Positions 20,815 to 30,504 of a DNA stretch of 49,614 nt are shown piece by piece. Each line of letters starts with the position of its first letter. The stretch's first letter is position 1. The translations under genes and the position numbers were made by a program. Location: positions 1 through 49,614 of the forward strand of contig NZ_JASHHX010000025.1 in NCBI RefSeq assembly GCF_030056575.1. Direction: 5' to 3'. The DNA is from Rhodoblastus sp. 17X3. Its GTDB lineage: Bacteria > Pseudomonadota > Alphaproteobacteria > Rhizobiales > Beijerinckiaceae. The notes below the pieces were generated by a model. That model was not told where the DNA came from and ran no database searches. It worked only from the letters and a program-made list of their open reading frames with translations.

Positions 20815-21849
20815 ATGACCCCTTTTCCCGAACGTGTCTTTTCCGGAATTCAGCCGACCGGCAATCTTCATCTCGGCAACTATCTGGGCGCCATCGTCAA
20901 GTTTGTCGCGCTGCAGAAGACGCATGAGTGCCTGTTCTGCGTCGTCGACCTGCATGCGATCACCGTGCCGCAGGAGCCGAATGAATTGCGCGCCGCGATC
21001 CGCAAGATCGCCGCAGCCTATATCGCCTCGGGCGTCGATCCGGTCAAAAATATCATCTTCAATCAAAGCCAGGTCGCGGAACACGCGGAGCTGGCCTGGG
21101 TTTTCAATTGCGTCGCCCGCATGGGCTGGCTCAATCGCATGACCCAGTTCAAGGAAAAGGCCGGCAAGGATCGCGAAAACGCCTCGATCGGCCTGTTCGC
21201 CTATCCGACCCTGATGGCGGCGGACATCCTGCTTTACCGCGCGACGCATGTGCCGGTCGGCGAAGACCAGAAGCAACACATCGAACTGGCGCGCGACATC
21301 GCCCAGAAATTCAATAATGACTTTGCCGAATCCATCGCGGCCAACGGGCACGAGGGCGGCTTCTTTCCTTTGCCGGAGCCCCTGATCCAGGGGCCGGCGG
21401 CGCGCGTGATGAACCTGCGCGACGGGTTGAAGAAAATGTCGAAATCGGACCCGTCCGAATATTCGCGCATCAGCCTTTCCGACGATTCCGACACCATCGC
21501 GCAAAAGGTTCGCAAGGCGAAGACCGACCCCGAGCCCTTGCCGACGGACAAGGACGGCTTGAGCGGCCGTCCGGAAGCCGAAAATTTGATCGGAATTTAC
21601 GCCGCGCTGAATGATTCGACAACGGAAGCCGTCCTGCAGCAATTCGGCGGCGCGCAGTTCTCCGCTTTCAAGCAGCAGCTTGTCGATCTCGCCGTCGCCA
21701 AGCTTGGCCCGATCGGCGCCGAAATGCGGCGCCTTGAACAGGACTCCGCCTATATCGATTCGGTCCTGCGCGACGGCTCGCAGCGCGCGCGGGCGATCGC
21801 GGGGCCGATCATGAATCAGGTCAAGGACATATTGGGTCTGATCCGCTGA
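20815..21849 (+). CDS. trpS: Tryptophanyl-tRNA synthetase
   Basis: TrpS charges tRNA-Trp with tryptophan. It is a class I synthetase of 344 residues. The HIGH-like motif is [10 protein letters not shown] (16-25), and the KMSKS motif is exact (about 206-210, in [16 protein letters not shown]). Other conserved parts are [21 protein letters not shown] and [20 protein letters not shown]. The ATG at 20815 has only a weak ribosome site. In many relatives murJ lies before trpS; here the neighbour is hslU. Confidence 0.97.
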   Translation: MTPFPERVFSGIQPTGNLHLGNYLGAIVKFVALQKTHECLFCVVDLHAITVPQEPNELRAAIRKIAAAYIASGVDPVKNIIFNQSQVAEHAELAWVFNCVARMGWLNRMTQFKEKAGKDRENASIGLFAYPTLMAADILLYRATHVPVGEDQKQHIELARDIAQKFNNDFAESIAANGHEGGFFPLPEPLIQGPAARVMNLRDGLKKMSKSDPSEYSRISLSDDSDTIAQKVRKAKTDPEPLPTDKDGLSGRPEAENLIGIYAALNDSTTEAVLQQFGGAQFSAFKQQLVDLAVAKLGPIGAEMRRLEQDSAYIDSVLRDGSQRARAIAGPIMNQVKDILGLIR

Positions 21850-21951
21850 TTGCGACGTGAGGACCAATCAGCCCTTTTTATCGCGGCGCCAGAGGATTAT
21901 CTTCTGTCCATTCCATCTCCGGCCTTGAACCGGACGATCTCGGAGGCATGC

Positions 21952-22512
21952 ATGTTCATTCAAACGGAATCGACGCCCAATCCCGCCACGCTGAAATTCC
22001 TGCCGGGCGGACCCGTGCTGGAAAATGGCTCGCGTGACATGGCGAGCCAGGACGAAGCCAGGATTTCGCCCCTCGCCAGCGCCCTGTTCACGATCGAGGG
22101 CGTCAGCGGCGTGTTTCTGGGGCCGGATTTCATCTCGGTCACGAAATCATCCGGCGAATGGCAGCATCTCAAGCCCGCCATCCTCGGCGCGATCATGGAG
22201 CATTTCATGTCCGGGGGGCCGATCCTTTCCCCGGACGCTGGGGAGCCGGACGCGTCGCAAAAGGAGTTTTTCGCTCCCGAGCACGCGGAAACCGTCGCAG
22301 CCATCAAGGAACTGCTTGAGAATCAGGTGCGTCCGGCGGTCGCGAACGATGGTGGCGACATCGTTTTCCGCGGGTTCAAGGATGGCGTCGTCTATCTTCA
22401 CATGAAGGGCGCCTGTTCAGGCTGTCCTTCGTCGACGGCGACCCTGAAGCGCGGCATTCAGAATCTGCTCTGCCATTACCTGCCCGATGTGAAATCGGTC
22501 GAGCAGGTCTGA
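21952..22512 (+). CDS. Nfu-type Fe-S cluster scaffold/carrier protein
   Basis: This protein carries Fe-S clusters to target enzymes. It has 186 residues. The N-terminal Nfu_N domain (MFIQTESTPNPATLKFLPG, with FTIEGVSGVFLGPDFISVTK) is followed by the C-terminal NifU-like domain with the cluster-binding pair C155 and C158 (KGACSGCPSSTATLK). The ATG at 21952 is chosen because GGAGG lies six bases upstream and the conserved protein begins there; a longer frame to 21850 begins right at the trpS stop. It is a homologue of mitochondrial NFU1. Confidence 0.92.
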   Translation: MFIQTESTPNPATLKFLPGGPVLENGSRDMASQDEARISPLASALFTIEGVSGVFLGPDFISVTKSSGEWQHLKPAILGAIMEHFMSGGPILSPDAGEPDASQKEFFAPEHAETVAAIKELLENQVRPAVANDGGDIVFRGFKDGVVYLHMKGACSGCPSSTATLKRGIQNLLCHYLPDVKSVEQV

Positions 22513-22564
22513 AGCGGCGGTCGCGGACTTTCGCCCCCTTTGATGCGAGCCAGACCATAGGCCC

Positions 22565-23254
22565 ATGCGCATACTCGCCATAGACACCGCCTTGCCCGCC
22601 GTTTCCGTTTGTGTGCTCGACGCCGGGGAAAGCCAGCCTGTGGTGCGGGAATCGGTCCCGATGGACAAGGGCCATGCCGAGGCGTTGATGCTGATGGTGG
22701 CGCGCGTCATGGCGCAGGTCGGGGGCGGGTTCGCCTCGATCGATCGCGTCGCGGTCACGGTCGGCCCCGGCTCGTTCACCGGCATTCGGATCGGCGTCGC
22801 CGCCGCGCGCGGCATCGCGCTCGCGCGCGGCGTCGAGGCGGTCGGCGTTTCGACTTTAGCGGCGTTCGCGGCGCCGCTCCTGTCCGAGGAATCGGAGGGA
22901 ATCGTCGCAGCCGCGATCGACGCCCGGCATGGCCATGTGTTTTTCACGGCCTATGGACCTGCCGGCCGCATCCTGACCTCGCCCCGCATTCTCGTTTTGC
23001 GCGACGCCTGCCGGCTGCTCGGCGCTGGCCGCATTCGCGCGGTCGGCTCAGGCGCAACCCTGTTGCGGGATGAGGCTGCGATTTATGGCGGCGACATTCA
23101 TGTCGCCGACGCCTCTCCCGCGCCCGATATTCTCGCGGTGGCGAGGCTCGGCCTTGTCGCCGATCCCACCAACGCCCCCGCGCGGCCGATTTACCTCAAG
23201 GCGCCGGACGTCAAGCCTGGCGCCAGGCCATCGATCCCGCTCGTCGCCTCATGA
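22565..23254 (+). CDS. tsaB: tRNA threonylcarbamoyladenosine synthesis protein TsaB
   Basis: TsaB is the partner that activates TsaD in making t6A37 of ANN-decoding tRNAs. It has 229 residues and an ASKHA-type fold. The opening MRILAIDTALPAVSVCVLDA and VAVTVGPGSFTGIRIGVAAA are diagnostic. The metal and ATP residues of TsaD are absent, as expected for TsaB. The stop overlaps the rimI start as ATGA, so the two genes are translated together, a frequent pairing. Confidence 0.95.
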   Translation: MRILAIDTALPAVSVCVLDAGESQPVVRESVPMDKGHAEALMLMVARVMAQVGGGFASIDRVAVTVGPGSFTGIRIGVAAARGIALARGVEAVGVSTLAAFAAPLLSEESEGIVAAAIDARHGHVFFTAYGPAGRILTSPRILVLRDACRLLGAGRIRAVGSGATLLRDEAAIYGGDIHVADASPAPDILAVARLGLVADPTNAPARPIYLKAPDVKPGARPSIPLVAS

Positions 23255-23733
23255 AGCCGCCCTTTTTCTGGCGCGGCGCCATGCAAGACGCCGCGCCGCG
23301 CCTGCTTCGCCCAGCCGATGCGGCAGGCTGCGCCGATCTCCATGCGACCAGCTTCGCCCACCCTTGGTCTTCCTCCGACTTCGAGGCCCTGCTGGCCGAT
23401 TCCGCCTGTTTCGGCGACGGGATCGTCGACGGGGCCAAAATAACCGGTTTCATTCTGTCGCGCCGCGCCGCCGATGAAGCGGAGGTGCTGACCGTCGTCG
23501 TCGCTTCCTCCGCGCGCCGAAGGGGCTGCGGACGCCGCCTGCTTGCCGCGCATCTGGCGCGCCTGGCCGCGCTGGGCGTCGCCAAAGTCTTTCTCGAGGT
23601 CGAGGAAGGCAATGCGGCCGCTCTTGCGCTCTATCGCCGCTACGGCTTTTCCGTCGAGGGACGGCGCAAGAATTATTACGCAAAGTCGGACGGCGGGCGC
23701 GGCGACGCCCTGATCATGCGGCGCATTCTTTGA
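23251..23733 (+). CDS. rimI: Ribosomal protein S18 alanine N-acetyltransferase RimI
   Basis: This is a GNAT-family acetyltransferase, in family terms acting on the N-terminus of S18. It has 160 residues. The acetyl-CoA loop is VVVASSARRRGCGRRLLAAH, and the C-terminal EVEEGNAAALALYRRYGFSV is the RimI signature. The ATG at 23251 overlaps the tsaB stop; a start at MQDAAPRLLRPADAAG, ten residues in, is also possible. In many rhizobia a Fur-family gene follows rimI; here plsC follows directly. Confidence 0.9.
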   Translation: MKPPFFWRGAMQDAAPRLLRPADAAGCADLHATSFAHPWSSSDFEALLADSACFGDGIVDGAKITGFILSRRAADEAEVLTVVVASSARRRGCGRRLLAAHLARLAALGVAKVFLEVEEGNAAALALYRRYGFSVEGRRKNYYAKSDGGRGDALIMRRIL

Positions 23734-23794
23734 TGAACATCCCGCCGCCCGTCTTCGTCATAAATCCGTCACCGCTTCTGCCTAACCGGCGGCC

Positions 23795-24589
23795 ATGCCC
23801 TATATCCGCGCAGCTCTCCTGATCTTCGCCCTCGGCGGCTTCTATCTCATCGGCGTGCCGCTGCAGCGATTTGCGCGCCGCCGGGGCTGGGCCTTGTCAC
23901 GCGAGATCCCGCCATTTTTCGCGCGCACGATCTGCGCGCTGCTCGGTCTGCGGGTCCGGTTCGAGGGCAATGAGCTTGGCCCGAAGCCGCGCATGATCGT
24001 CGCCAATCATGTCTCCTGGAGCGATATTCTGGCGCTGGCCAGCCGGGAAACGCCCTGCTTCGTCGCCAAGAGCGAAGTCTCGGGCTGGCCTTTGCTCGGC
24101 GCTTTCGCCCGCGTCCAGGATACGATTTTCGTGCGTCGTGACAGCCGAACCGAGGTGCCGCGCGTCAACGCGGCGATGGCGGAAAAGATGGTGGCCGGGG
24201 AGGACGTCCTGCTGTTCGGCGAGGGCACGTCCACCGACGGCGCCGGCGTCCTCAGCTTCAAGCCCTCGCATTTCGCGGCGGCGCGCGATGTGTTTCGGCT
24301 ATTTCCGGAAATATCCGCGGTGACGGTGCAGCCTGCGGCGATCACTTATACTCATGCGCGCGGCGAGCCGCTCGATGAGACCGGTCGCCGGGCCCTCGCC
24401 TGGTTCGGCGACGCCGACCTTGCGCCGCATATCTGGCTGCTGCTGAAGAACGCCCCGGTTGATTGCGTCATCGCTTTTGGCGCGCCTCTGACCTTCGCGC
24501 CGGAGAGCGACCGCAAGGCCGTGGCTCTCGAGACGGAGACGAGGGTCCGGGCGCTCGCCGAGACCCAGATCGCCAAATTGCAGGCCTGA
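23795..24589 (+). CDS. Lysophospholipid (1-acyl-glycerol-3-phosphate) acyltransferase
   Basis: This PlsC-family membrane acyltransferase makes phosphatidic acid or a related acylated lipid. It has 264 residues. A hydrophobic N-terminal helix ([18 protein letters not shown]) precedes the catalytic HX4D motif (H72 to D77 in NHVSWSD), and the second motif is FGEGTSTDG. The exact acceptor cannot be told: ornithine-lipid acyltransferase OlsA belongs to the same family and is a possible alternative. It sits between rimI and miaB. Confidence 0.85.
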   Translation: MPYIRAALLIFALGGFYLIGVPLQRFARRRGWALSREIPPFFARTICALLGLRVRFEGNELGPKPRMIVANHVSWSDILALASRETPCFVAKSEVSGWPLLGAFARVQDTIFVRRDSRTEVPRVNAAMAEKMVAGEDVLLFGEGTSTDGAGVLSFKPSHFAAARDVFRLFPEISAVTVQPAAITYTHARGEPLDETGRRALAWFGDADLAPHIWLLLKNAPVDCVIAFGAPLTFAPESDRKAVALETETRVRALAETQIAKLQA

Positions 24590-24681
24590 ACCAAAAAATA
24601 CGCGCGCTTTCTTATCGGCGGCCGCAAAATCGGTTATTGGTGAAAAGACTCCAGATCCGTCCCGGAGGGACCATTTCAATT

Positions 24682-26109
24682 TTGCAGCCTGATCCCGATA
24701 TCGCGCGCGCCGAAGCCGAGACCGCGCAGCCCCAAGGCCGAAAGCTTCTCGTCAAATCCTACGGCTGCCAGATGAACGCCTATGATGCGGCGCGCATGGC
24801 CGATGTGCTTGCGCCGGAAGGCTTTGTCGAAACCAGCGACGTCGAGGACGCCGACCTTGTCGTTCTGAACACCTGCCATATCCGCGAAAAAGCCTCCGAC
24901 AAGGTCTTTTCGGAGCTGGGAAAACTGCGCGTCCTGAAGGAAGCCCGCAAGGCGGAAGGCAAGACGCTGCAGATCGCGGTCGCCGGTTGCGTCGCGCAGG
25001 CCGAGGGCGGGGAAATCCTGCGCAAGCAACGCGCGGTCGATCTTGTGGTTGGGCCGCAGAGTTACCATCGCTTGCCCGAAATGTTGCGGCAGGCGGCCCA
25101 CGGCCCGGTGATCGACACGGATTTTCCTGTCGAGGACAAGTTCGACCACCTGACCAAGCCCTCCGAAGAGAAGATCCGCCAACGCGGCGTTTCATCCTTC
25201 CTGACCGTTCAGGAAGGATGCGACAAATTCTGCTCCTTCTGCGTCGTTCCCTATACGCGTGGCGCGGAAACCTCGCGCGACGTGGGCAAGATCGTTGCGG
25301 AAGCGGAACATCTGGCGCGCTCCGGCGTCCGCGAAATCACGCTGCTCGGACAGAACGTCAATGGCTATCATGGAATTGGCGAAGACGGCGGCGATTGGTC
25401 CTTGGCGAAATTGATCGAGCGCCTCGCCCGGATCAATGGCCTCGCGCGGCTGCGCTACATGACCAGCCATCCGAATGACATGGCTGACGACCTGATCCGC
25501 GCGCATCGCGATATGCCGATCCTCATGCCCTTCCTGCATCTCCCGGTGCAGTCGGGATCGGATCGGATCCTCGACGCCATGAACCGGAAGCACAAAGCCG
25601 ACGATTATATGCGTCTCGTCGAGCGTATTCGCGCGGCGCGGCCCGACATCGCCCTGTCGTCGGATTTCATCGTCGGCTTTCCCGGCGAGACGGAAGAGGA
25701 TTTCAAGGCCACGCTGGCGCTTGCTCATGAAGTCGGATTCGCCTCGACCTTCTTCTTCAAATATTCGGCGCGGGCCGGGACGCCGGGCGCCGATCTGGAC
25801 GACCAGATTCCTGAAGAGATCAAATCGGAGCGGCTTGCGCGCCTTTCGGAGGTGGTCGAGGCCCAGCGCCACGCCTTTAACGCCTCGATGGTCGGGCGCA
25901 GGATCGAAGTTCTTTTCGAAAAGACGGGCCGGCGTCCGGGGCAGATCGCGGGGAAGTCGCCTTATCTCCAGCCTGTTCAGGTCGACGGTCCGGACGCTCT
26001 GATCGGCGAGACCGCGCTGGTCGAAATCGTCGATTGCGGCACGAATTCATTGTTCGGCGGTCTCGTGGAGGGCGCGAGCTCGCAATTTCGCGCCGGAGGG
26101 GAAATCTGA
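24682..26109 (+). CDS. miaB: tRNA-2-methylthio-N6-dimethylallyladenosine synthase
   Basis: MiaB is a radical SAM enzyme that adds a methylthio group to i6A37 of tRNA. It has about 475 residues. The N-terminal domain holds a second Fe-S cluster with Cys in SYGCQMN (C29), NTCHIRE (C65) and AVAGCVAQ. The radical SAM motif is C180-x3-C184-x2-C187 (GCDKFCSFC), and a TRAM domain ends the chain. The start is unclear: GGAGG at 24664-24668 is followed by ATT at 24673 in frame, while TTG at 24682 (used here) and GTG at 24640 are the conventional choices. The longer frame from 24463 overlaps plsC and is rejected. Confidence 0.93.
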   Translation: MQPDPDIARAEAETAQPQGRKLLVKSYGCQMNAYDAARMADVLAPEGFVETSDVEDADLVVLNTCHIREKASDKVFSELGKLRVLKEARKAEGKTLQIAVAGCVAQAEGGEILRKQRAVDLVVGPQSYHRLPEMLRQAAHGPVIDTDFPVEDKFDHLTKPSEEKIRQRGVSSFLTVQEGCDKFCSFCVVPYTRGAETSRDVGKIVAEAEHLARSGVREITLLGQNVNGYHGIGEDGGDWSLAKLIERLARINGLARLRYMTSHPNDMADDLIRAHRDMPILMPFLHLPVQSGSDRILDAMNRKHKADDYMRLVERIRAARPDIALSSDFIVGFPGETEEDFKATLALAHEVGFASTFFFKYSARAGTPGADLDDQIPEEIKSERLARLSEVVEAQRHAFNASMVGRRIEVLFEKTGRRPGQIAGKSPYLQPVQVDGPDALIGETALVEIVDCGTNSLFGGLVEGASSQFRAGGEI

Positions 26110-26111
26110 GC

Positions 26112-27179
26112 ATGGCTCTTGCCGATGGCGCGTTCGGGAAAGCCGAGCAGAACGCAGACGGATCTGTCGAACTGGCGCTGACGCTTGACGACAATCGGAC
26201 GGCTTCGCTGGTTTTCGGCCAGTATGATCAGAACCTCGCCCGCATCGAGCGCCGGCTGAATGTCGTTCTGAACACCAATGGCAATCATGTCGCCATCAAG
26301 GGGCCGGCCGAGGCCGCCGGCCATGCGCGCCGGGTGTTGCAGATCCTGTGCGATCGCGCCCGCAGCGGCCAGCTGGCGACCATGGGCGACGTCGATGGGG
26401 CGATTCAGGAATGCGCCCTTCAAGGCAATCTTTTTCCCAAGGAGGCGCCAAGCCCGCGCTCGACCTTCGAGCAGATCGCGACGCGCAAGAAGGGTTCGGT
26501 GAGGGCGCGGACCGCGGCGCAGGACCTTTATATCCGGGAGTTGCGGCGTTTCGAGCTCGTTTTCGCGGCAGGTCCTGCCGGGACGGGCAAGACCTGGCTC
26601 GCCGTCGGCCATGCGGTTTCGCTACTCGAACAGGGGGTGGTGGAGCGGCTGATCCTGTCCCGGCCGGCGGTCGAAGCCGGCGAGAGGTTGGGATTCCTGC
26701 CGGGCGACATGCGCGAAAAGGTCGATCCCTATCTTCGCCCCATCTATGACGCCCTGCAGGATTTCATGGACCCGCGCATGGTGGAGCGCGGCATGCAGAC
26801 GGGGATGATCGAGGTCGCTCCGCTGGCGTTCATGCGCGGGCGCACGCTGACGAACGCCTGCGTTTTGCTGGACGAGGCGCAGAACGCCACGTCGATGCAG
26901 ATGAAAATGTTCCTTACGCGTCTCGGCGAGGGCTCGCGGATGATCGTCACGGGCGATCCGACCCAGACCGATCTTCCTCCGGGCCAGAGGTCCGGCCTGA
27001 GCGAGGCGATATCGCTGCTGTCGGGGCTCGAAGGCGTCGGCCATGTGACCTTTACCGAGGAGGACGTCGTGCGGCACGATCTCGTGCGTCGGATTGTCGG
27101 CGCCTATGAGGCGGCGACGCGGCGCGAACGGGAGAGGCCTTTGCCGCCTTCGCCGATCGACAAGGATTGGTCGCCATGA
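26112..27179 (+). CDS. PhoH family protein
   Basis: PhoH-type P-loop ATPases sit beside ybeY in most bacteria and are linked to RNA metabolism, with the precise role unsettled. It has 355 residues. The N-terminal part (LVFGQYDQNLARIERRLNVV) is KH-like. The ATPase follows with Walker A GPAGTGKT (about 153-160), LSRPAVEAGERLGFLPGD, Walker B ACVLLDEAQNAT and VTGDPTQTDLPPGQ. The ATG at 26112 lies two bases after the miaB stop, with GGAGGGG ten bases upstream. The stop overlaps the ybeY start as ATGA. Confidence 0.93.
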   Translation: MALADGAFGKAEQNADGSVELALTLDDNRTASLVFGQYDQNLARIERRLNVVLNTNGNHVAIKGPAEAAGHARRVLQILCDRARSGQLATMGDVDGAIQECALQGNLFPKEAPSPRSTFEQIATRKKGSVRARTAAQDLYIRELRRFELVFAAGPAGTGKTWLAVGHAVSLLEQGVVERLILSRPAVEAGERLGFLPGDMREKVDPYLRPIYDALQDFMDPRMVERGMQTGMIEVAPLAFMRGRTLTNACVLLDEAQNATSMQMKMFLTRLGEGSRMIVTGDPTQTDLPPGQRSGLSEAISLLSGLEGVGHVTFTEEDVVRHDLVRRIVGAYEAATRRERERPLPPSPIDKDWSP

Positions 27180-27679
27180 GGCTGACCATAGGAGCCGCGG
27201 TGGAATGCCCCCAGTGGGAGAATCTGCCGAACATCGACGGCCTTCTCGCTGAAAGCCTGCAAGCGGTCCTGAATGAAACCGGAGAAGACGTCCGGGAAGG
27301 CGCCGAGGTCAGCTTCCTGTTTTGCGACGATGCGCGCATCCGGGAGCTCAACCGTCAGTTTCGGGGCAAGGACCAGCCGACCAATGTACTGTCCTTTCCC
27401 GGCCCGGACCCCCTGGACAAGGCGCAATTCCTTGGCGACATCGCGCTGGCCTTCGAGACGATCGCCCGGGAAGCGCAGGAGCAGGGCAAATCGCTCGAAC
27501 ATCATTGCCGTCACATGATCGTCCACGGATTTCTGCATCTTCTGGGCTATGATCATGAAGAATCCGTGGAAGCCGAAGAAATGGAAGCGACGGAAATCCG
27601 GATTCTTCAGGCCCTAGGCGTTGAAGACCCTTATCGCGAAGACAACCAGAGAGAGACCGACGTCAATGGGCGCGCCTGA
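27176..27679 (+). CDS. ybeY: Endoribonuclease YbeY
   Basis: YbeY is a zinc endoribonuclease needed for 16S rRNA 3' maturation and ribosome quality control. It has 167 residues. The metal site HGFLHLLGYDH is at 117-127 (H117, H121, H127), and RQFRGKDQPTNVLSFP is the family block before it. I chose ATG at 27176, which overlaps the PhoH stop, rather than the TTG three codons earlier. The last 14 bases overlap the next gene. Confidence 0.95.
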   Translation: MRLTIGAAVECPQWENLPNIDGLLAESLQAVLNETGEDVREGAEVSFLFCDDARIRELNRQFRGKDQPTNVLSFPGPDPLDKAQFLGDIALAFETIAREAQEQGKSLEHHCRHMIVHGFLHLLGYDHEESVEAEEMEATEIRILQALGVEDPYREDNQRETDVNGRA

Positions 27680-28703
27680 GCGGGACATTGAGGAAAACCC
27701 TTCTGTCGAGCGAAGTCCCGGCAAACAGAGCGGCTCCGTCCTTGAACGGCTGAGATCTTTGTTCGGGCTGAGCGGAGCGTCAATCCGCGACGATATCGAG
27801 GACGCGCTGGACGACGCCTCGATTGCGGGCGATTTCAGCCCTCAAGAACGGACCATGCTCAAGAATGTGCTCGGTCTGCATGAGGTCAGGGTCAGCGATG
27901 TCATGGTGCCGCGCGCCGATATACTGTCCGTTCCGATCGAAGCGTCGCTCGCAGCCGTGCTGGCGACCTTTCGGACCGCCGGCCATTCGCGTTTTCCCGT
28001 TATCGGCGAGACGCTCGACGATCCCCGCGGCATGGTTCACATCAGGGATTTTGTCGATTTCGTCGCCGCGGCGGCCGAGAAAAGCCTGGCGCAGCGCCGG
28101 GCCAGATCAAACGGAGCGCCGGCGCCCGACAGTTCGGCGGAGCCCGTGGCGAGCGAAAACGCCCTGCTCATGCCGGTCGATCTCAGCGTCTCGCTTGAGA
28201 CGGCGGGCATCTTGCGTCCCGTCCTGTTTGCGCCGCCATCCATGCCGGCCCTGGACCTTCTCGTCAAAATGCAGGCGACCCGCACGCATATGGCGCTGGT
28301 GATCGACGAATATGGCGGAACCGACGGCCTGGTTTCAATCGAGGACATTGTCGAGATGATCGTTGGCGATATCGAAGACGAGCATGATCTCGATGAAAGC
28401 CCAAAAATCGAATTGGTCGCGCCGGGCGTCTTTATAGCCGATGCGCGCGTCGGCCTCGAGGAGGCGTCAGAACGCACAGGGCTGAATCTGTCGGCGCATG
28501 GCGCACATGAAGACGTCGACACCTTGGGCGGCCTAGCGGCGGCCTTCGCGGGGCGCGTGCCGATTCGCGGCGAAGTCGTGGCCAGTCCGGCCCGGGATTT
28601 CGAATTCGACATCCTCGACGCCGACCCCCGGCGGGTGAAGCGGCTGAAGCTGCGCCTCATCGACGAGAAATCGGCCGCCGCGCCCGAACCTGCGCCCGAA
28701 TGA
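27666..28703 (+). CDS. CorC/HlyC-type CBS domain protein
   Basis: This cytosolic CBS-pair protein of the CorC/HlyC family is associated with divalent cation handling and envelope stability. It has 345 residues. There is no N-terminal membrane DUF21 domain, so it is the soluble CorC type. The CBS pair covers about 70-245 (VRVSDVMVPRADILSVPIEA and HMALVIDEYGGTDGLVSIED), split by a long insert near 145-180 rich in Ala, Arg and Ser. The C-terminal CorC/HlyC domain (about 265-335) contains the typical GLAAAFAGRVPIRGE. The start at 27666 overlaps ybeY, which suggests coupled translation. Confidence 0.9.
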   Translation: MGAPERDIEENPSVERSPGKQSGSVLERLRSLFGLSGASIRDDIEDALDDASIAGDFSPQERTMLKNVLGLHEVRVSDVMVPRADILSVPIEASLAAVLATFRTAGHSRFPVIGETLDDPRGMVHIRDFVDFVAAAAEKSLAQRRARSNGAPAPDSSAEPVASENALLMPVDLSVSLETAGILRPVLFAPPSMPALDLLVKMQATRTHMALVIDEYGGTDGLVSIEDIVEMIVGDIEDEHDLDESPKIELVAPGVFIADARVGLEEASERTGLNLSAHGAHEDVDTLGGLAAAFAGRVPIRGEVVASPARDFEFDILDADPRRVKRLKLRLIDEKSAAAPEPAPE

Positions 28704-28708
28704 ATTCC

Positions 28709-28739
28709 GCGCGGGATCAAGCCACGCCCGCGCTTTCTT
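28709..28739 (+). terminator. Probable terminator after the corC-like gene
   Basis: A 7-bp GC stem (GCGCGGG / CCCGCGC) with an 11-base loop lies just after the stop and is followed by TTTCTTG. It would separate the miaB-to-corC operon from lnt. Confidence 0.5.
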
Positions 28740-28882
28740 GGGGGAAAGTTGAACTTCGGCGCGGCCTGAGGTTCGCATACCCGCGATCGCCGAACTAGAA
28801 TCCCGTTCGTTTTTTGATCCGCGTCGATCCGGCGAACTTCGCCGTGCGGCGTCGCCGGATCGCCCCCTGCCGGGAACGCCCG

Positions 28883-30448
28883 ATGTTTGCACTTGCCCAG
28901 CGCGTAATCCTTGCCGAATCCTGGCGTCGGCGTCTGATCGCCTTTGGCGGCGGCGCGTTCGGCGCCTTGGCTTTGGCCCCGGTCGGGTTTCTCCCGGCCT
29001 TTTTCGTGCCGATGACGCTCGCCGTCTGGCTGATAGACGGGTCCGGGGCCGAGTCGTTCTGGTCGGGGCTCCGACGGGCTGCTGGCGCGGGCTGGTGGCT
29101 CGGTTTCGGCTATTTTGTCGCGGGCCTGTGGTGGCTGGGCGCAGCCTTCCTGGCCGAAGCCGATCGTTTCGCCTGGGCCCTGCCTCTCGGCGTCCTCGGC
29201 CTGCCGGCTGTTCTGGCTGTTTTCACCGCTTTGGGCTTTGTCTTCGCGTGGCTGCTGTGGTCCGCCGGGCCGGCGCGGGTCTTTGCGCTCGCAGCGGGCC
29301 TGAGCGCGGCCGAATGGCTGCGCGGCTTCGTTCTCTCCGGCTTTCCCTGGAACGATTTCGGGATGGTTCTCGGCGGGAACCTCGTTCTTGCCCAGACCGC
29401 TTCGATCTGGGGCCTTTCCGGCCTGACGATCCTTTCGGTCCTGATTTTCTCCTCGCCCGCGCTGCTGGCAGGCGAAGGCCGCAAGACGGTTCCGATCGCG
29501 GCGCTTGCTCTCCTGGCGGGCGTCGCCCTGTTCGGATCGTTGCGTTTGTGGGCGTCGCCGGGCGAGGTCAGGGGCGTTAAAATCCGGATCGTGCAACCAA
29601 ATGTTCCGCTGGAGGATTTTCGCGCCGATCGCCGTGATCATCTGCTGGACCATTATATCAGCCTGTCGGATCGCGCGACCTCGCCCCAGACCAGCGGCGT
29701 GGGCGACGTTACTCATCTGTTCTGGCCCGAATCCTCCTTTCCTTTCATTCTTTCCCGGGACGGAGCGGCGCTTTCCCTGCTGGCGGCGCGGCTTCAGAAC
29801 GCGGTCCTTTTCACGGGCGCCGCACGCGCCGAGGGCGAAGGCCGCAAGACTCAATATTTCAATGCGGTCCAGGTCATTTTCGGCGGCGAGGTCAAGGAAA
29901 GCTACGACAAGAGGCACCTTGTCCCCTTCGGCGAATACCTGCCCTTCACCGGCCTGCTCGCGCGCCTCGGGATTTCCCAGTTCGTCGCAATTCCAGGCGG
30001 TTTCAATTCCGGCCAGTCGTCCCGCTTCCTGACCGCGCCGGGTCTGCCTCCCGTCTTGCCGATGGTCTGTTACGAGTCGATTTTTCCCTATGAAATAGCG
30101 GATCGGATCAGTTCCGCGCCTTTGCGCCCCGGCGTGATGCTGAATGTCACCAATGACGGCTGGTTTGGAATCACATCCGGTCCCTACCAGCATTTCGCCC
30201 AGTCGAGGCTTCGGACGATTGAACAAGGCCTGCCGATGATTCGGGCGGCGAATACCGGTATTTCAGCTATTCTCGATCCTTACGGCAGGACAGTCGCCAT
30301 GGCCCCGCTCGGGGTCGAGGCGGTCGTTGACGGAGGGCTGCCCAAAGCGCTTCCATCAACATTGTTCTCAAAATATCCCTATGTCGCCCCGTTCATCTTG
30401 TGGATTTTTGTCCTCGTCGGCGCCTTTATTCGCCCTCGCAGGATTTGA
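28883..30448 (+). CDS. lnt: Apolipoprotein N-acyltransferase
   Basis: Lnt adds the third acyl chain to lipoproteins in the inner membrane. It has 521 residues. The first 210 or so form six hydrophobic helices. The periplasmic nitrilase domain has the catalytic triad E283 (FWPESSFPF), K343 (DKRHLVPFGEYLPF) and C396 (MVCYESIFPYE). A last helix (APFILWIFVLVGAFI) ends the chain. The ATG at 28883 has GGGAA upstream; a longer frame from 28814 is not supported. Confidence 0.96.
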   Translation: MFALAQRVILAESWRRRLIAFGGGAFGALALAPVGFLPAFFVPMTLAVWLIDGSGAESFWSGLRRAAGAGWWLGFGYFVAGLWWLGAAFLAEADRFAWALPLGVLGLPAVLAVFTALGFVFAWLLWSAGPARVFALAAGLSAAEWLRGFVLSGFPWNDFGMVLGGNLVLAQTASIWGLSGLTILSVLIFSSPALLAGEGRKTVPIAALALLAGVALFGSLRLWASPGEVRGVKIRIVQPNVPLEDFRADRRDHLLDHYISLSDRATSPQTSGVGDVTHLFWPESSFPFILSRDGAALSLLAARLQNAVLFTGAARAEGEGRKTQYFNAVQVIFGGEVKESYDKRHLVPFGEYLPFTGLLARLGISQFVAIPGGFNSGQSSRFLTAPGLPPVLPMVCYESIFPYEIADRISSAPLRPGVMLNVTNDGWFGITSGPYQHFAQSRLRTIEQGLPMIRAANTGISAILDPYGRTVAMAPLGVEAVVDGGLPKALPSTLFSKYPYVAPFILWIFVLVGAFIRPRRI

Positions 30449-30504
30449 CTTTAGGTCAGCCGCCGTTGCAAACTAGGGTTGCAATCCTACAGGCTCGTAT
30501 CTCC

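Noticed and set aside
19525-21867. A 780-residue leftward open frame opposite hslU and trpS
   Set aside because: It spans two real genes and their terminator on the other strand and has no family resemblance.
28037-30226. A 729-residue leftward open frame opposite the corC-like gene and lnt
   Set aside because: Antisense shadow crossing two clear genes; low-complexity Arg/Pro/Gln content typical of such frames.
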